A DNA stretch of 64,000 nucleotides from Pseudooceanicola onchidii (GCF_004959925.1 NZ_SPUW01000001.1:806001-870000), one strand, 5' to 3'; counted from the stretch's first letter, positions 46,107 through 54,602 are shown. Program-made: numbers and translations. Notes: generated by a model from the letters alone, not told the origin.

Positions 46107-46747
46107 GCCGCGTCCGAGTCGTCGTCTTCGTCGTCCGCGTGGTTCTTGTTCGCCATGCCCCACCAGCCGATGTCGCGTCCGATGTGGCGGCCCAGCAGGC
46201 GGGGCGCGTCTTCGTCGGCGACATCGACGCGGCAAAAGATCTCGTCCCCGCCGAAGATCGTGTCGAGGAAATTGTAATGCGCCTCGATCCAGGCGATCCG
46301 TTCGTGATCCTTTTCGCCATAGCCCACGGGCAGGCCGGGCACCGAATTGCGGGTGATCCGGGCAACAAGGTTGTTCCATTTGAGCATGGAATTCGACAGC
46401 GCCGCCGGATCGCGCCAGCTTGCCACGAAGCGCACGCCGGGATGATGCCGCGCGATGGCCTCGATCACCGCCGCGTCCATCTGAGGATAGGCAGGCCGCC
46501 CCGCCCGCAGGACCGAGATTTCGCCGAACCCGTCGAACTCCTCAAGCTTCGCCAAGGGATCGCCGGTCGCGAAATAGCTGTCGTACATGACATATCCGAC
46601 GTAATCCCCGGCGATGTCGGCGCGGCTGGTCAGCGCCTTGTGGATCTTGTGATCGACCATGCGCAGCCCCGAGGCCTCGAGCGCCTGCCGCACGGTGGTG
46701 GTGCCGGATTTCGGCAGGCCAAGGTTCACGACACGCAGGCGGGTCAT
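46103..46747 (-). CDS. Sulfotransferase family protein
   Basis: The start is ATG 46747, giving 214 residues. The 5'-phosphosulfate loop is intact, VNLGLPKSGTTTVRQAL (about 6-22), and the 3'-phosphate motif reads VASWRDPAALSNSML, so it is a plausible PAPS-dependent sulfotransferase. It ends in an acidic tail (HADDEDDDSDAA). The gene overlaps both neighbours by four bases. A glycan or glycoconjugate acceptor is inferred from context. Confidence 0.87.
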   Translation of the reverse strand: MTRLRVVNLGLPKSGTTTVRQALEASGLRMVDHKIHKALTSRADIAGDYVGYVMYDSYFATGDPLAKLEEFDGFGEISVLRAGRPAYPQMDAAVIEAIARHHPGVRFVASWRDPAALSNSMLKWNNLVARITRNSVPGLPVGYGEKDHERIAWIEAHYNFLDTIFGGDEIFCRVDVADEDAPRLLGRHIGRDIGWWGMANKNHADDEDDDSDAA

Positions 46748-47805
46748 CGGGCGACCTCCGAATAGGGGGATGGGGGCAGGGGCAGGCCAAGCGAGGTCAG
46801 AAGCGCCTCTTCTTCGGGGCACAGGACACCCGCGCCTTTCAGGTGATCCTTCATCGCACGATAGTCGGGCTGGGCCAGCAGCGCGTCGCGCCGCGCGCGG
46901 TGCAGCGCGCAGGCCTCCTCGTGCAGCGCGGCGATGCCGGGCAGCGCCTTCAGCCGATCCATCTCGGTCCTCAGCGCGGGCAGGTAGCGCAGGATCGACC
47001 GGTCCTCATGCGCCATGTCGTTGCGTTCGCGCCAATAGGTATCGTCGAAGGCGCGGTGTTCGCGGTTCACGTCGCCCCGGTCGTTCTTGACCAGGTAGCT
47101 GTCGAGCGAGCGCAGCGCATAGTGGTTGAGCGTCGCGAACCGCCGCGCCCCGGCGGCCGGAAACTTGCGGATGCGCCGCGCATTGGCCGCGATCAGGAAC
47201 TTTGGCGGCACCGGTCGCCCCGAGCCGTCGGTCCACTTGGGCCGCGCCTTGCCAACCTTCTTGACGTTGAAGAAGGGGCGGTGCGCGCCATAGTATTGCA
47301 GCGGGAAATCCTTTCGGATCAGGCTTTTGACCTCGATCGCGAATTCACCGCACCAGATGTCGGGATTATGCGACCGGGTGAACTGTTCGATCACCGGCCG
47401 ATCTTCGTAGCCTTCCACGCCGGCATTGGCGAAGAACTGGAAATTCACCGATATCGCCTGCGGATCGCCGCTTGCCGCGATCAGCCCGGGGATCGTGTGA
47501 TCGCCGACGTGGATGTTGAGGAATTCGTCGACATCCGCGATCCAGACCCAGTCGGCCCCGGTCACGATATCTTCGCGGCGCGACGCCTTGAGCGCCTCCA
47601 TCTGGTAATTCCGCCCCTGTGCGGGGTTGGGCAGGTGCCGCACGACACCCTGCACCGCCAGCGCATCCAGAAGCCGGTCGGTCGCATCGGTGCAATCGTT
47701 GGAATAGAACAGGAAATCGGTCACGCCGACGACGCGGTTGAAGGCGATCCATTCGATCAGGAACGGGCCTTCGTTCTTCACGCATGTGACGGCGGTGATG
47801 CGCAT
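46744..47805 (-). CDS. Glycosyltransferase family 2-like protein (cluster GT 1)
   Basis: The start is ATG 47805, preceded by GGAGG at a good distance, giving 353 residues. It is the first gene of the coupled cluster. It has VTCVKNEGPFLIEWIAFNRV, FLFYSNDCTDATD and ADVDEFLNI, then ATLNHYALRSLDSYLVKNDRG, matching the other cluster GTs. The protein lacks membrane segments. The upstream 224 bases are divergent to the coxD-like gene and should hold its promoter. Confidence 0.87.
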   Translation of the reverse strand: MRITAVTCVKNEGPFLIEWIAFNRVVGVTDFLFYSNDCTDATDRLLDALAVQGVVRHLPNPAQGRNYQMEALKASRREDIVTGADWVWIADVDEFLNIHVGDHTIPGLIAASGDPQAISVNFQFFANAGVEGYEDRPVIEQFTRSHNPDIWCGEFAIEVKSLIRKDFPLQYYGAHRPFFNVKKVGKARPKWTDGSGRPVPPKFLIAANARRIRKFPAAGARRFATLNHYALRSLDSYLVKNDRGDVNREHRAFDDTYWRERNDMAHEDRSILRYLPALRTEMDRLKALPGIAALHEEACALHRARRDALLAQPDYRAMKDHLKGAGVLCPEEEALLTSLGLPLPPSPYSEVAR

Positions 47806-48029
47806 CACGTCGCCTCCGCCGGTCGGGTTACCTGTGGCATCGCCCCGGATCTCTGCTCTGTCGTGTGCCGTGGCCGCTGCCCGGAACATCCTTGTTTGCT
47901 GGCCGGAGTTTCGCATTTGCCCGACCTTCCGTCAACTTGGGGGGCAGGGCACCGTACGCACCTACGACCTTCGCCGACCTTGACCACGCGGGTCTGCCAT
48001 GCAGTTCTTCCCCAAGCAGGAGGCTGACC

Positions 48030-48941
48030 ATGACCACACCCAAGACGATCGACGATGTGCAGACCATGCTTGCGGGGCAGAATTATGTCGCCGGCAGGGC
48101 GCTTGCGACGGTCGTTTTCCTTGCCCTGCGTCTTGGCAAGCCGCTGTTCCTGGAGGGAGAGCCGGGCACCGGCAAGACCGAGATCGCCAAGGCCATCGCC
48201 GCCGCCCTGGGCCGCCGCCTGATCAGGCTGCAATGTTACGAGGGGCTCGATGCCTCCTCGGCCGTCTACGAATGGAACTTCCCGGCGCAGATGGTCGCGA
48301 TCCGCACAGCCGAAGCCGCAGGTGGCGCCGACCGCGATGCCCTGCAGGCAGAACTCTTCAGCCCCGACTACCTGACCGAACGCCCCCTCCTGCAGGCCAT
48401 GCGCCCGCAGCCCGAAGGCCCGCCGGTCCTGCTGATCGACGAGCTTGACCGTACCGATGAACCCTTCGAAGCCTTCCTGCTCGAGGCGCTGTCGGATTTT
48501 CAGGTCACCATCCCCGAGCTGGGCACGATCCGCGCGCCCGAGCCGCCCATTGTCATCGTCACCTCGAACCGCACCCGCGAAGTCCACGACGCCTTGAAAC
48601 GCCGTTGCCTCTATCACTGGGTCGACTATCCCGACTTCGCCCGCGAGATGGAGATCCTGACCGCCCGCGCGCCCGAGGCCTCCGAGGCGCTGAGCCGCGA
48701 AATCGTCGCCTTCGTCCAGCGCCTGCGGACCGAGGACATCTTCAAGAAACCGGGCGTCGCGGAAACCATCGACTGGGCGAAATGCCTGCTGGCGCTCGAT
48801 GTGATCGAACTGTCGCCCCAGACCATCGCCGACACTCTTGGCGCGATCCTGAAATACCAGGACGACATCGCCAGGCTCGAAGGCTCCGAGGCCAAGCGCC
48901 TGCTGGACGAGGCCCGCGCCACCCTGGCGCCCGCCCAATAA
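48030..48941 (+). CDS. coxD: MoxR-type AAA+ ATPase (CoxD-like)
   Basis: The start is ATG 48030, set by CAGGAGG upstream, giving 303 residues. Walker A LEGEPGTGKTEIAKA (about 37-51), Walker B VLLIDELDRTDEPFE and VTSNRTREVHDALKRR identify a MoxR/CoxD ATPase. CoxD with CoxE helps assemble the molybdenum-copper centre of CO dehydrogenase in Oligotropha. Here it is followed by a CoxE homologue after 108 bases that include repeat copy C. CoxMSL structural genes are not in the window, so the target enzyme is unknown. Confidence 0.88.
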   Translation: MTTPKTIDDVQTMLAGQNYVAGRALATVVFLALRLGKPLFLEGEPGTGKTEIAKAIAAALGRRLIRLQCYEGLDASSAVYEWNFPAQMVAIRTAEAAGGADRDALQAELFSPDYLTERPLLQAMRPQPEGPPVLLIDELDRTDEPFEAFLLEALSDFQVTIPELGTIRAPEPPIVIVTSNRTREVHDALKRRCLYHWVDYPDFAREMEILTARAPEASEALSREIVAFVQRLRTEDIFKKPGVAETIDWAKCLLALDVIELSPQTIADTLGAILKYQDDIARLEGSEAKRLLDEARATLAPAQ

Positions 48942-48955
48942 GGTCCGGTCCCCTG

Positions 48956-49030
48956 CTTCCTCTGGTTCATATATCCTCGGGGGTGGCCGTCCCATGCCCC
49001 GCATGGGGCGGCAGGGGGCAGACAGCCCCC
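48956..49030 (+). repeat. Composite intergenic repeat, copy C
   Basis: The core at 48956-48983 agrees with copy A at 22 of 28 positions. It is followed by a GCCCC-GCAT-GGGGC stem and then by GGGGGC-AGACA-GCCCCC at 49014-49030. It lies between the coxD-like stop (48941) and the coxE-like start (49050), in the opposite orientation to copies A and B relative to the upstream gene. Confidence 0.6.
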
Positions 49031-49049
49031 TTGCGCGACGGGGCCCGCC

Positions 49050-50309
49050 ATGGCTGAGCTTCCCGACCTGGACCTGCCGGACAACCCGCGCCTGGCCGAC
49101 AACATCACCCATTTCGCCCGCGCCCTGCGCAAGGCGGGCCTGCCGATCGGTCCCGGCCGCACGCTTGACGCCATCCGTGCGGTCGAGGCCGTGGGCTTCA
49201 CCGACAAGCGCGATTTCTACTGGACGCTGCACGCCTGCTTTGTCACCCGGCCGCAGCATCGCCAGATCTTTGCACAGCTCTTCCGGCTGTATTGGCGCGA
49301 CCCGCGCTACATGGAACACATGATGGCGATGATGCTGCCCGCCATCCGCGGCGTGCAGGAAGACCGCGTGGCGGAGGCCGCCGAAAAGCGCGCCGCCGAG
49401 GCGCTGCTGGACGGGGCCGAGGCGCCCGATCTGCCAGAGCAGGAAGAAAGCGGCGAGGAAACGCAGATCGAGATCGACGCCGCGCTGACCATGTCAGAAG
49501 AAGAACGCCTGCGGACGCTCGATTTCGAACAGATGTCGACCGAAGAAGTCGCCCGCGCGAAGCGGATGCTGGCACAGCTGTCCCTGCCCGTGAAACCCAT
49601 GCCGACCCGCCGCCGCAAGGTCGCGCCGCATGGGGCGCGGATCGACGCGGCGAAAACCCTGCGCATGGCCATGCGCCATGGCGGAGAGATCCGCGATCTT
49701 GCCCGCGTCACCCCACGCACCCGCTGGCCCGCGCTTGTCACGCTTTGCGATATTTCGGGCTCGATGTCGCAGTACAGCCGCATGGTGCTGCATTTCCTGC
49801 ACGCCGTGGCCAACGAAAAGGGCGCGGGCTGGGCCAGGGTGCATGCCTTCACCTTCGGCACGCGCCTGACCAATATCACCCGCCACCTGGCCAACCGCGA
49901 TGTCGACCAGGCGCTGGCCGCAGCCGGCGCCGAAGCGCAGGACTGGGAAGGCGGCACCCGGATCGGCGCCTGCCTGCACGATTTCAACCGCGACTGGTCG
50001 CGCCGTGTCATGGGGCAGGGGGCGGTTGTGTTGCTGATCACCGACGGCCTTGACCGGGGCGAACCTGCCGCGCTGGCGCATGAAATGCAGCGCTTGCACC
50101 TGTCCGCGCGGCGTCTGATCTGGCTGAATCCGCTGCTCAGGTGGGACGGCTTTGCCCCGAAGGCGCGCGGAATCGCGGCAATGCTGCCCCATGTCGACAG
50201 TTTCCGCGCCGGCCATTCGATCGCGTCGATCGAAGATCTGGCCGATGCGCTGTCGAGGCCCGAGGACCAGGGCGAGAAAGCCCGCCTGATGGCCATGCTA
50301 AACCGCTGA
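49050..50309 (+). CDS. coxE: von Willebrand A domain protein (CoxE-like)
   Basis: A 419-residue protein whose C-terminal half is a VWA domain with MIDAS motif LCDISGSMSQYS (about 231-242) and VLLITDGLDRG. The N-terminal half is helical and acidic (EQEESGEETQIEID) and contains the typical GLPIGPGRTLDAIRAVEAVG of CoxE proteins. It is the usual partner of the CoxD-type ATPase in metal-cofactor maturation. It starts at ATG 49050 after repeat copy C. Confidence 0.88.
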   Translation: MAELPDLDLPDNPRLADNITHFARALRKAGLPIGPGRTLDAIRAVEAVGFTDKRDFYWTLHACFVTRPQHRQIFAQLFRLYWRDPRYMEHMMAMMLPAIRGVQEDRVAEAAEKRAAEALLDGAEAPDLPEQEESGEETQIEIDAALTMSEEERLRTLDFEQMSTEEVARAKRMLAQLSLPVKPMPTRRRKVAPHGARIDAAKTLRMAMRHGGEIRDLARVTPRTRWPALVTLCDISGSMSQYSRMVLHFLHAVANEKGAGWARVHAFTFGTRLTNITRHLANRDVDQALAAAGAEAQDWEGGTRIGACLHDFNRDWSRRVMGQGAVVLLITDGLDRGEPAALAHEMQRLHLSARRLIWLNPLLRWDGFAPKARGIAAMLPHVDSFRAGHSIASIEDLADALSRPEDQGEKARLMAMLNR

Positions 50310-50405
50310 AAACGCGTCTGCTATCCGATAACATCGAACTTTTATTGCCTGTCCGGCGTTGGCTCTCCAAATCCCGCTTGAATGCGGGTCAGAAAGGACG
50401 AGACC

Positions 50406-52292
50406 ATGACCAACACGTTTCTCAAATCTACCACGGCGATCGTGCTGAGCCTCAGCCTCGCGTTGCCGACAGTGACAATGGCCCAGACCGCCGCCGAACT
50501 GGAGGCCGCGCTGGACGTCGATACCACGGGTATGACCGAAGCCGAGCTTGAGGTGCTGCGCGAGCAATACGCCCAGCAACAGGCCCAGGCCGCGACCGAA
50601 GCTGCCGAGGAAGCCCCGGCAGAGGAAGAGAGCCTGCTGGACCGCGCCGTCGGGGCCGCCACCGACGCGATCGACAACCTGACCGGTGACGGCGAAGCCG
50701 CTGCCGAAGCCGAAGCCCCGGCCGTCGAAGCGCCCGCCGCCGAGGCTCAGGCCGAAGCCGGTGCCGCGACCGATACGCCGGTGACGACGACCGAAACCAC
50801 GACTGAAACCCAGGTCGAGGCGACTGCCGCCCCGACCGAGGAACAGCCGACCGAGGCCGCCGAAGCCCCGGCAGAGGACGCGCAGCCCGAGGCGGTCGAG
50901 ACGACAGAAGCCCCGGTCGAAGCTGCGCCTGCCGAAGAACCCGCGACCGAAAGCGCAGAAGCGCCGGCCGACGAACCCGTCACCCAAGAGCCCGTGACGG
51001 AATCGACCGAGACGCAGGTTGAAACCACCGAGGCACCCGCCACCGCAGAAGCCCCCGCTGCCGAAGCCTCTACCGATGCTGACGCAACGGTGACGGCTGA
51101 AACCGAGGCCACCGGCACCGAAAAGCTGCAGGCCGAGGTCGACGACCTGAAGTCCAAGCTTGATGCTCTGACCAACGAAAGCGCCGAGGAACAGGCAGCC
51201 CGCCAGGCGGCCTCCGAAGCTGCGGCTGCCGAAGCGCAGACGACGTCGATGGCGGCCACGGCTGACGCCGACGCCGACGCAGAGGTTGTCGAACAGACGG
51301 TGACCGAGGAAACTTCGCGCTCCTCGTCCGAGGAATTCGCGACCAGCGCCGCTTCGACCACCGCCGCTCCGGCCGCCAATACGGCTGCGCCGAAGTCCAG
51401 CGGTCTGGACGAACTGGGCCGCGTTGCCCTCTTCGGTCTGGGCGCGCTCGCCGTGGGTCAGATCCTGAAGAACGGCTCCGAGGTGGTGTCGAACTCGGGC
51501 GACCGCGTGGTCGTTCAGCAGTCCGACGGCAGCTACAAGGTGTTGAAGAACGATGATGTTCTGATGTTCCAGCCGGGCACTGACGTGAAGACCTATGCCT
51601 TTGACGACGGCTCGACCCGCACGGTTGCCACCCGCAACGACGGCACGCAGATCGAAACGATCCGCGCCGCCGACGGCACGGTCCTGCGCCGCACCCGCGT
51701 GCTGACCGATGGCACCCGTGTTGTTCTCTTTGACGACACGCAGGTCGCGCAGCAGGTCGAGGTCAACAAGCTTCCGCAGGTGACCAAGACGCGCAATTCG
51801 ATCAACATCCAGCAGGCGCAGGAAGACGAACTGCGCGCGGCGCTTGCCGCCAAGCTGCCGCAGGAGGTCGACCGCCGCTTCTCGCTGAGCCAGGTGCGTA
51901 ACATCACCGCCGTGCGTGGACTGGTGCCGGAGATCGACGTGGACAACATCACCTTCGAGACCGGGTCGTCCACCATTCGCCCGGCCGAGGCCGAGGAACT
52001 GGCCCAGCTGGGTACGCTGATGCGTCAGCGCATCGCCGAAAACCCCGGTGAGGTCTTCCTGATCGAAGGTCACACCGATGCCGTCGGTTCGGCCAGCTAC
52101 AACCTGGCGCTCTCGGACCGTCGCGCGGAATCGGTGGCCCTTGCCCTGACCGAATACTTCGAGGTCCCGCCGGAAAACATGGTGGTGCAGGGCTATGGCG
52201 AATCGGATCTCAAGGTCCGCACCGCGATGGCTGAACGCGAAAATCGCCGTGCCGCCGTGCGCCGCATCACCCCGCTTCTGACGGGCAACTGA
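50406..52292 (+). CDS. OmpA-family protein with long acidic Ala/Pro/Thr linker
   Basis: The start is ATG 50406 after GAAAGGAC, giving 628 residues. A signal peptide ends near LPTVTMA-Q. Residues about 60-250 are low-complexity (repeats such as TEAPAEE and AEAPA), then a coiled-coil-like KLQAEVDDLKSKLDAL, another Ala/Thr-rich part, a hydrophobic LGRVALFGLGALAVGQIL, and a beta-rich region. The C-terminal OmpA domain (about 515-625) has FETGSSTIRPAE, EGHTDAVGS and the peptidoglycan-binding NLALSDRRAESV. It likely anchors to peptidoglycan. It separates the coxE-like gene from xdhC. Confidence 0.87.
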   Translation: MTNTFLKSTTAIVLSLSLALPTVTMAQTAAELEAALDVDTTGMTEAELEVLREQYAQQQAQAATEAAEEAPAEEESLLDRAVGAATDAIDNLTGDGEAAAEAEAPAVEAPAAEAQAEAGAATDTPVTTTETTTETQVEATAAPTEEQPTEAAEAPAEDAQPEAVETTEAPVEAAPAEEPATESAEAPADEPVTQEPVTESTETQVETTEAPATAEAPAAEASTDADATVTAETEATGTEKLQAEVDDLKSKLDALTNESAEEQAARQAASEAAAAEAQTTSMAATADADADAEVVEQTVTEETSRSSSEEFATSAASTTAAPAANTAAPKSSGLDELGRVALFGLGALAVGQILKNGSEVVSNSGDRVVVQQSDGSYKVLKNDDVLMFQPGTDVKTYAFDDGSTRTVATRNDGTQIETIRAADGTVLRRTRVLTDGTRVVLFDDTQVAQQVEVNKLPQVTKTRNSINIQQAQEDELRAALAAKLPQEVDRRFSLSQVRNITAVRGLVPEIDVDNITFETGSSTIRPAEAEELAQLGTLMRQRIAENPGEVFLIEGHTDAVGSASYNLALSDRRAESVALALTEYFEVPPENMVVQGYGESDLKVRTAMAERENRRAAVRRITPLLTGN

Positions 52293-52319
52293 TCGGCACC
52301 ACGCTGCGCGTGAATAAAG

Positions 52320-52346
52320 GGCCGGGCAGGGTAAACCTGTCCGGCC
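52320..52346 (+). terminator. Likely terminator after the OmpA-family gene
   Basis: Eleven-base arms GGCCGGGCAGG and CCTGTCCGGCC (one G-U pair) enclose GTAAA, 28 bases after the stop. The following bases TCATTGCGG are only weakly T-rich, so termination efficiency is uncertain. Confidence 0.55.
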
Positions 52347-52435
52347 TCATTGCGGCCCCGATTGGGGATAAGGTGCCTCGAATCTGGTGAAGCAGGGGCC
52401 GTGCCGAACATTTACATCAAAGAATAAAGAACTCC

Positions 52436-52449
52436 TTGATCCCGATCAT
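52436..52449. promoter_or_regulatory. FNR/FnrL-like box upstream of xdhC
   Basis: TTGAT-CCCG-ATCAT matches the consensus TTGAT-N4-ATCAA at nine of ten specific positions. It lies 95-108 bases upstream of the xdhC-like start. It overlaps a second dyad, CGATCA-TG-TGATCG (52443-52456), so it may be read by an FNR/CRP-family regulator. This suggests oxygen-responsive control, but is not proven. Confidence 0.45.
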
Positions 52450-52543
52450 GTGATCGCCCCGAACCGGCCAAATGATGCCAATGTCGCCCTTGGGGCCGCG
52501 CGGATTATCTGCAAGGATCGCCGCGACGAGAGGGAGATTTCCG

Positions 52544-53512
52544 ATGGATCGCATACCCGAACAGGCGCTTGAATGGCATCGTGCTGGCAAGGGCGCCGCC
52601 TTGGCCACGGTGGTCGAAACCTGGGGCAGCGCGCCGCGCCGCGTGGGCGCGATGCTGGCCGTGTCGGGTGACGGTGATCTTGCCGGGTCGGTGTCCGGCG
52701 GCTGCGTCGAGGGCGCGGTGGTGACCGAAGCCTTCGACGCGCTTGAAACGGGAAAAAGCACCGTGCTGACCTATGGCGTATCCGACGACGACGCTTTCGC
52801 CGTCGGTCTGGCCTGTGGCGGCACCATCCGTATCCTGCTGCAACCCGTTGGTTTCGAGCATGGAATCGAGGTGCCGACGCTAGAGGCGCTGTGCGATGCG
52901 CGCGCGGCCCGCACCCCGGTGGCCCACGTGGTGAACACCGCCGACTGGTCGGCCCGCACCGCCGACGCCGACGCCTTCCCCGACCGCTTCCGCGCCGACC
53001 GGTCCGGTTTCGAAGAGGACGGCATGACCTTCGTGGCCATCCACAACCCGCCGCTGCGCATGACCATCGTCGGCGCGGTGCACATTGCCCAGGCGCTGGT
53101 GCCCATGGCGCGGATCGCGGGCTACGATCCGCTGATCATCGACCCGCGCCCCGCCTTCGCCGCCGAAAGCCGGTTTCCGGGTGAAGAGATCATCGACGAC
53201 TATCCCGACGCGGCCCTCGCGCAGCGTCCGCTCGATACCCGCACGGCCCTGGTCCTGCTGACCCACGACCCCAAGATCGACGATCCGGCGCTGGAGCTGG
53301 GCCTGCGATCGGGCGCCTTCTACATCGGGGCACTTGGGTCGACCCGGACCCATGCGAAACGGGTGGAGCGACTGACATCAAAGGGATTTACCCAAGCAGA
53401 GATCGCCCGGATCCACGCCCCCGTCGGTCTTGATATCGGATCCGCCGGTCCGGCCGAAATCGCCATCTCGGTCATCGCCGAGGTGACGAAGGTCCTGCGC
53501 AAGGGCAGCTAG
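52544..53512 (+). CDS. xdhC: XdhC/CoxF family molybdenum-cofactor insertion protein
   Basis: The start is ATG 52544 with GGGAG upstream, giving 322 residues. The N-terminal XdhC_CoxI domain shows ATVVETWGSAPRRVG and GSVSGGCVEGAVV. The C-terminal Rossmann-type XdhC_C domain begins MTIVGAVHIAQALVPMARIAGY and ends GLDIGSAGPAEIAISVIAEV. XdhC proteins bind molybdenum cofactor and help load the sulfurated form into xanthine-oxidase-family enzymes. No such enzyme is encoded nearby. It is followed one base later by the MoeA-like gene. Confidence 0.9.
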   Translation: MDRIPEQALEWHRAGKGAALATVVETWGSAPRRVGAMLAVSGDGDLAGSVSGGCVEGAVVTEAFDALETGKSTVLTYGVSDDDAFAVGLACGGTIRILLQPVGFEHGIEVPTLEALCDARAARTPVAHVVNTADWSARTADADAFPDRFRADRSGFEEDGMTFVAIHNPPLRMTIVGAVHIAQALVPMARIAGYDPLIIDPRPAFAAESRFPGEEIIDDYPDAALAQRPLDTRTALVLLTHDPKIDDPALELGLRSGAFYIGALGSTRTHAKRVERLTSKGFTQAEIARIHAPVGLDIGSAGPAEIAISVIAEVTKVLRKGS

Positions 53513-53513
53513 G

Positions 53514-54539
53514 ATGCGCTTCGGTCCGGTCCCCCTGGGCGACGCTACCGGCGCCATCCTGGCCCATTCCGTCAGCCTGCCGTCGGGGCGGCTGCGCAAG
53601 GGACAGGCCCTGAGTGCCACGCATCTGTCCGAAATGGCCGCGCAGGGCATCGAAGAGGTCATCTGCGCCCGCCTCGACCCCGGGGACGTGGGCGAAGACG
53701 CCGCCGCCGCCCGCTTTGCCGCGGCCATGGTGCCCGACCCTGAGGCTGCGAACCTGCGCCTGACCAAGCCCTTTACCGGCCGCGTCAACCTGATCGCGAC
53801 CGGCCCCGGCGTGGTCCGGCTGGATCCGGCGGTGTTCCACGCGCTGAACCTGATCGATCCGATGCTGACGGTCGCGACCGTGCCCGACATGCAGCAGATG
53901 GCCAAGGGCGGCATGGTCGCGACGATCAAGGTCATCTCCTACGCCGTGCCAGAGGCCACCGTGGCCGAGGCCGAGCGCCTGCTGAAGGTCGGCCCCGTGG
54001 TCGGCCCCGTGATCCGGGTGGTGCCGCCGCGTCTCAAGACCGCGCGCCTGATCGTGACGGAAATCCCCGGCGGGGCAGGGGAAAAAGGCGTCAGGGCGAT
54101 CGAGGACCGGCTGACCGCGCTTGGCATGACGCTGGCGCAGATTACGACCGTCCCGCATCGTCAGGCGGATATCCGGACGGCCCTGCAGGCGTCGGACGAC
54201 AGCGAGCTGACGCTGATCCTGACCGGCTCGGCCACCTCGGATCCGCATGACGTGGCGCCGCAGGCGCTGCGCGATGCCGGCGGGCGGGTCGAGCGGTTCG
54301 GGATGCCCGTAGATCCCGGCAACCTGCTGTTTTTGGGGGATCTTCATGGCCGTCCCGTGATCGGCCTGCCGGGGTGCGCGCGGTCCCCGGCGCTGAACGG
54401 GGCTGACTGGGTGCTGTCGCGCGTGGCCTGCGGAATAGCCGTCACCGCGACGGATGTTGCCAGGATGGGTGTCGGTGGCCTGCTGAAGGAAATCCCGACG
54501 CGGCCGCAGCCTCGGGCAGGGCGCAAGCCAACCACCTGA
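53514..54539 (+). CDS. Molybdopterin-binding (MoeA/MoCF-like) protein
   Basis: A 341-residue protein that follows xdhC by one base. The N-terminus PLGDATGAILAHSVSLPSG resembles MoeA (IPVEEALGRVLAEDV-type) and the C-terminal half is a MoCF-biosynthesis fold with LTLILTGSATSDPHDVAPQAL and GMPVDPGNLLFLGDL then VIGLPGCARSPALNG, all recognisable MoeA-type motifs. It is shorter than MoeA (about 400) and probably acts with XdhC on cofactor trafficking or modification. The exact reaction is uncertain. Confidence 0.85.
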   Translation: MRFGPVPLGDATGAILAHSVSLPSGRLRKGQALSATHLSEMAAQGIEEVICARLDPGDVGEDAAAARFAAAMVPDPEAANLRLTKPFTGRVNLIATGPGVVRLDPAVFHALNLIDPMLTVATVPDMQQMAKGGMVATIKVISYAVPEATVAEAERLLKVGPVVGPVIRVVPPRLKTARLIVTEIPGGAGEKGVRAIEDRLTALGMTLAQITTVPHRQADIRTALQASDDSELTLILTGSATSDPHDVAPQALRDAGGRVERFGMPVDPGNLLFLGDLHGRPVIGLPGCARSPALNGADWVLSRVACGIAVTATDVARMGVGGLLKEIPTRPQPRAGRKPTT

Positions 54540-54554
54540 TGTCATGGCGAGAAA

Positions 54555-54578
54555 CGAAAAGCGGCCCCGCAGGGCCGC
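54555..54578 (-). terminator. Intrinsic terminator of infC
   Basis: On the minus strand a perfect seven-base stem GCGGCCC/GGGCCGC with loop TGCG is followed by TTTTCG. It lies about 25 bases beyond the infC stop, and also between the convergent ends of infC and the MoeA-like gene. Confidence 0.8.
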
Positions 54579-54602
54579 AATCGTTCAGAAATGGAGAGGG
54601 GT

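Noticed and set aside
47921-47986. Three CGACCTT words in the GT/coxD divergent gap
   Set aside because: The copies are irregularly spaced and short, too weak to distinguish from chance in GC-rich DNA.
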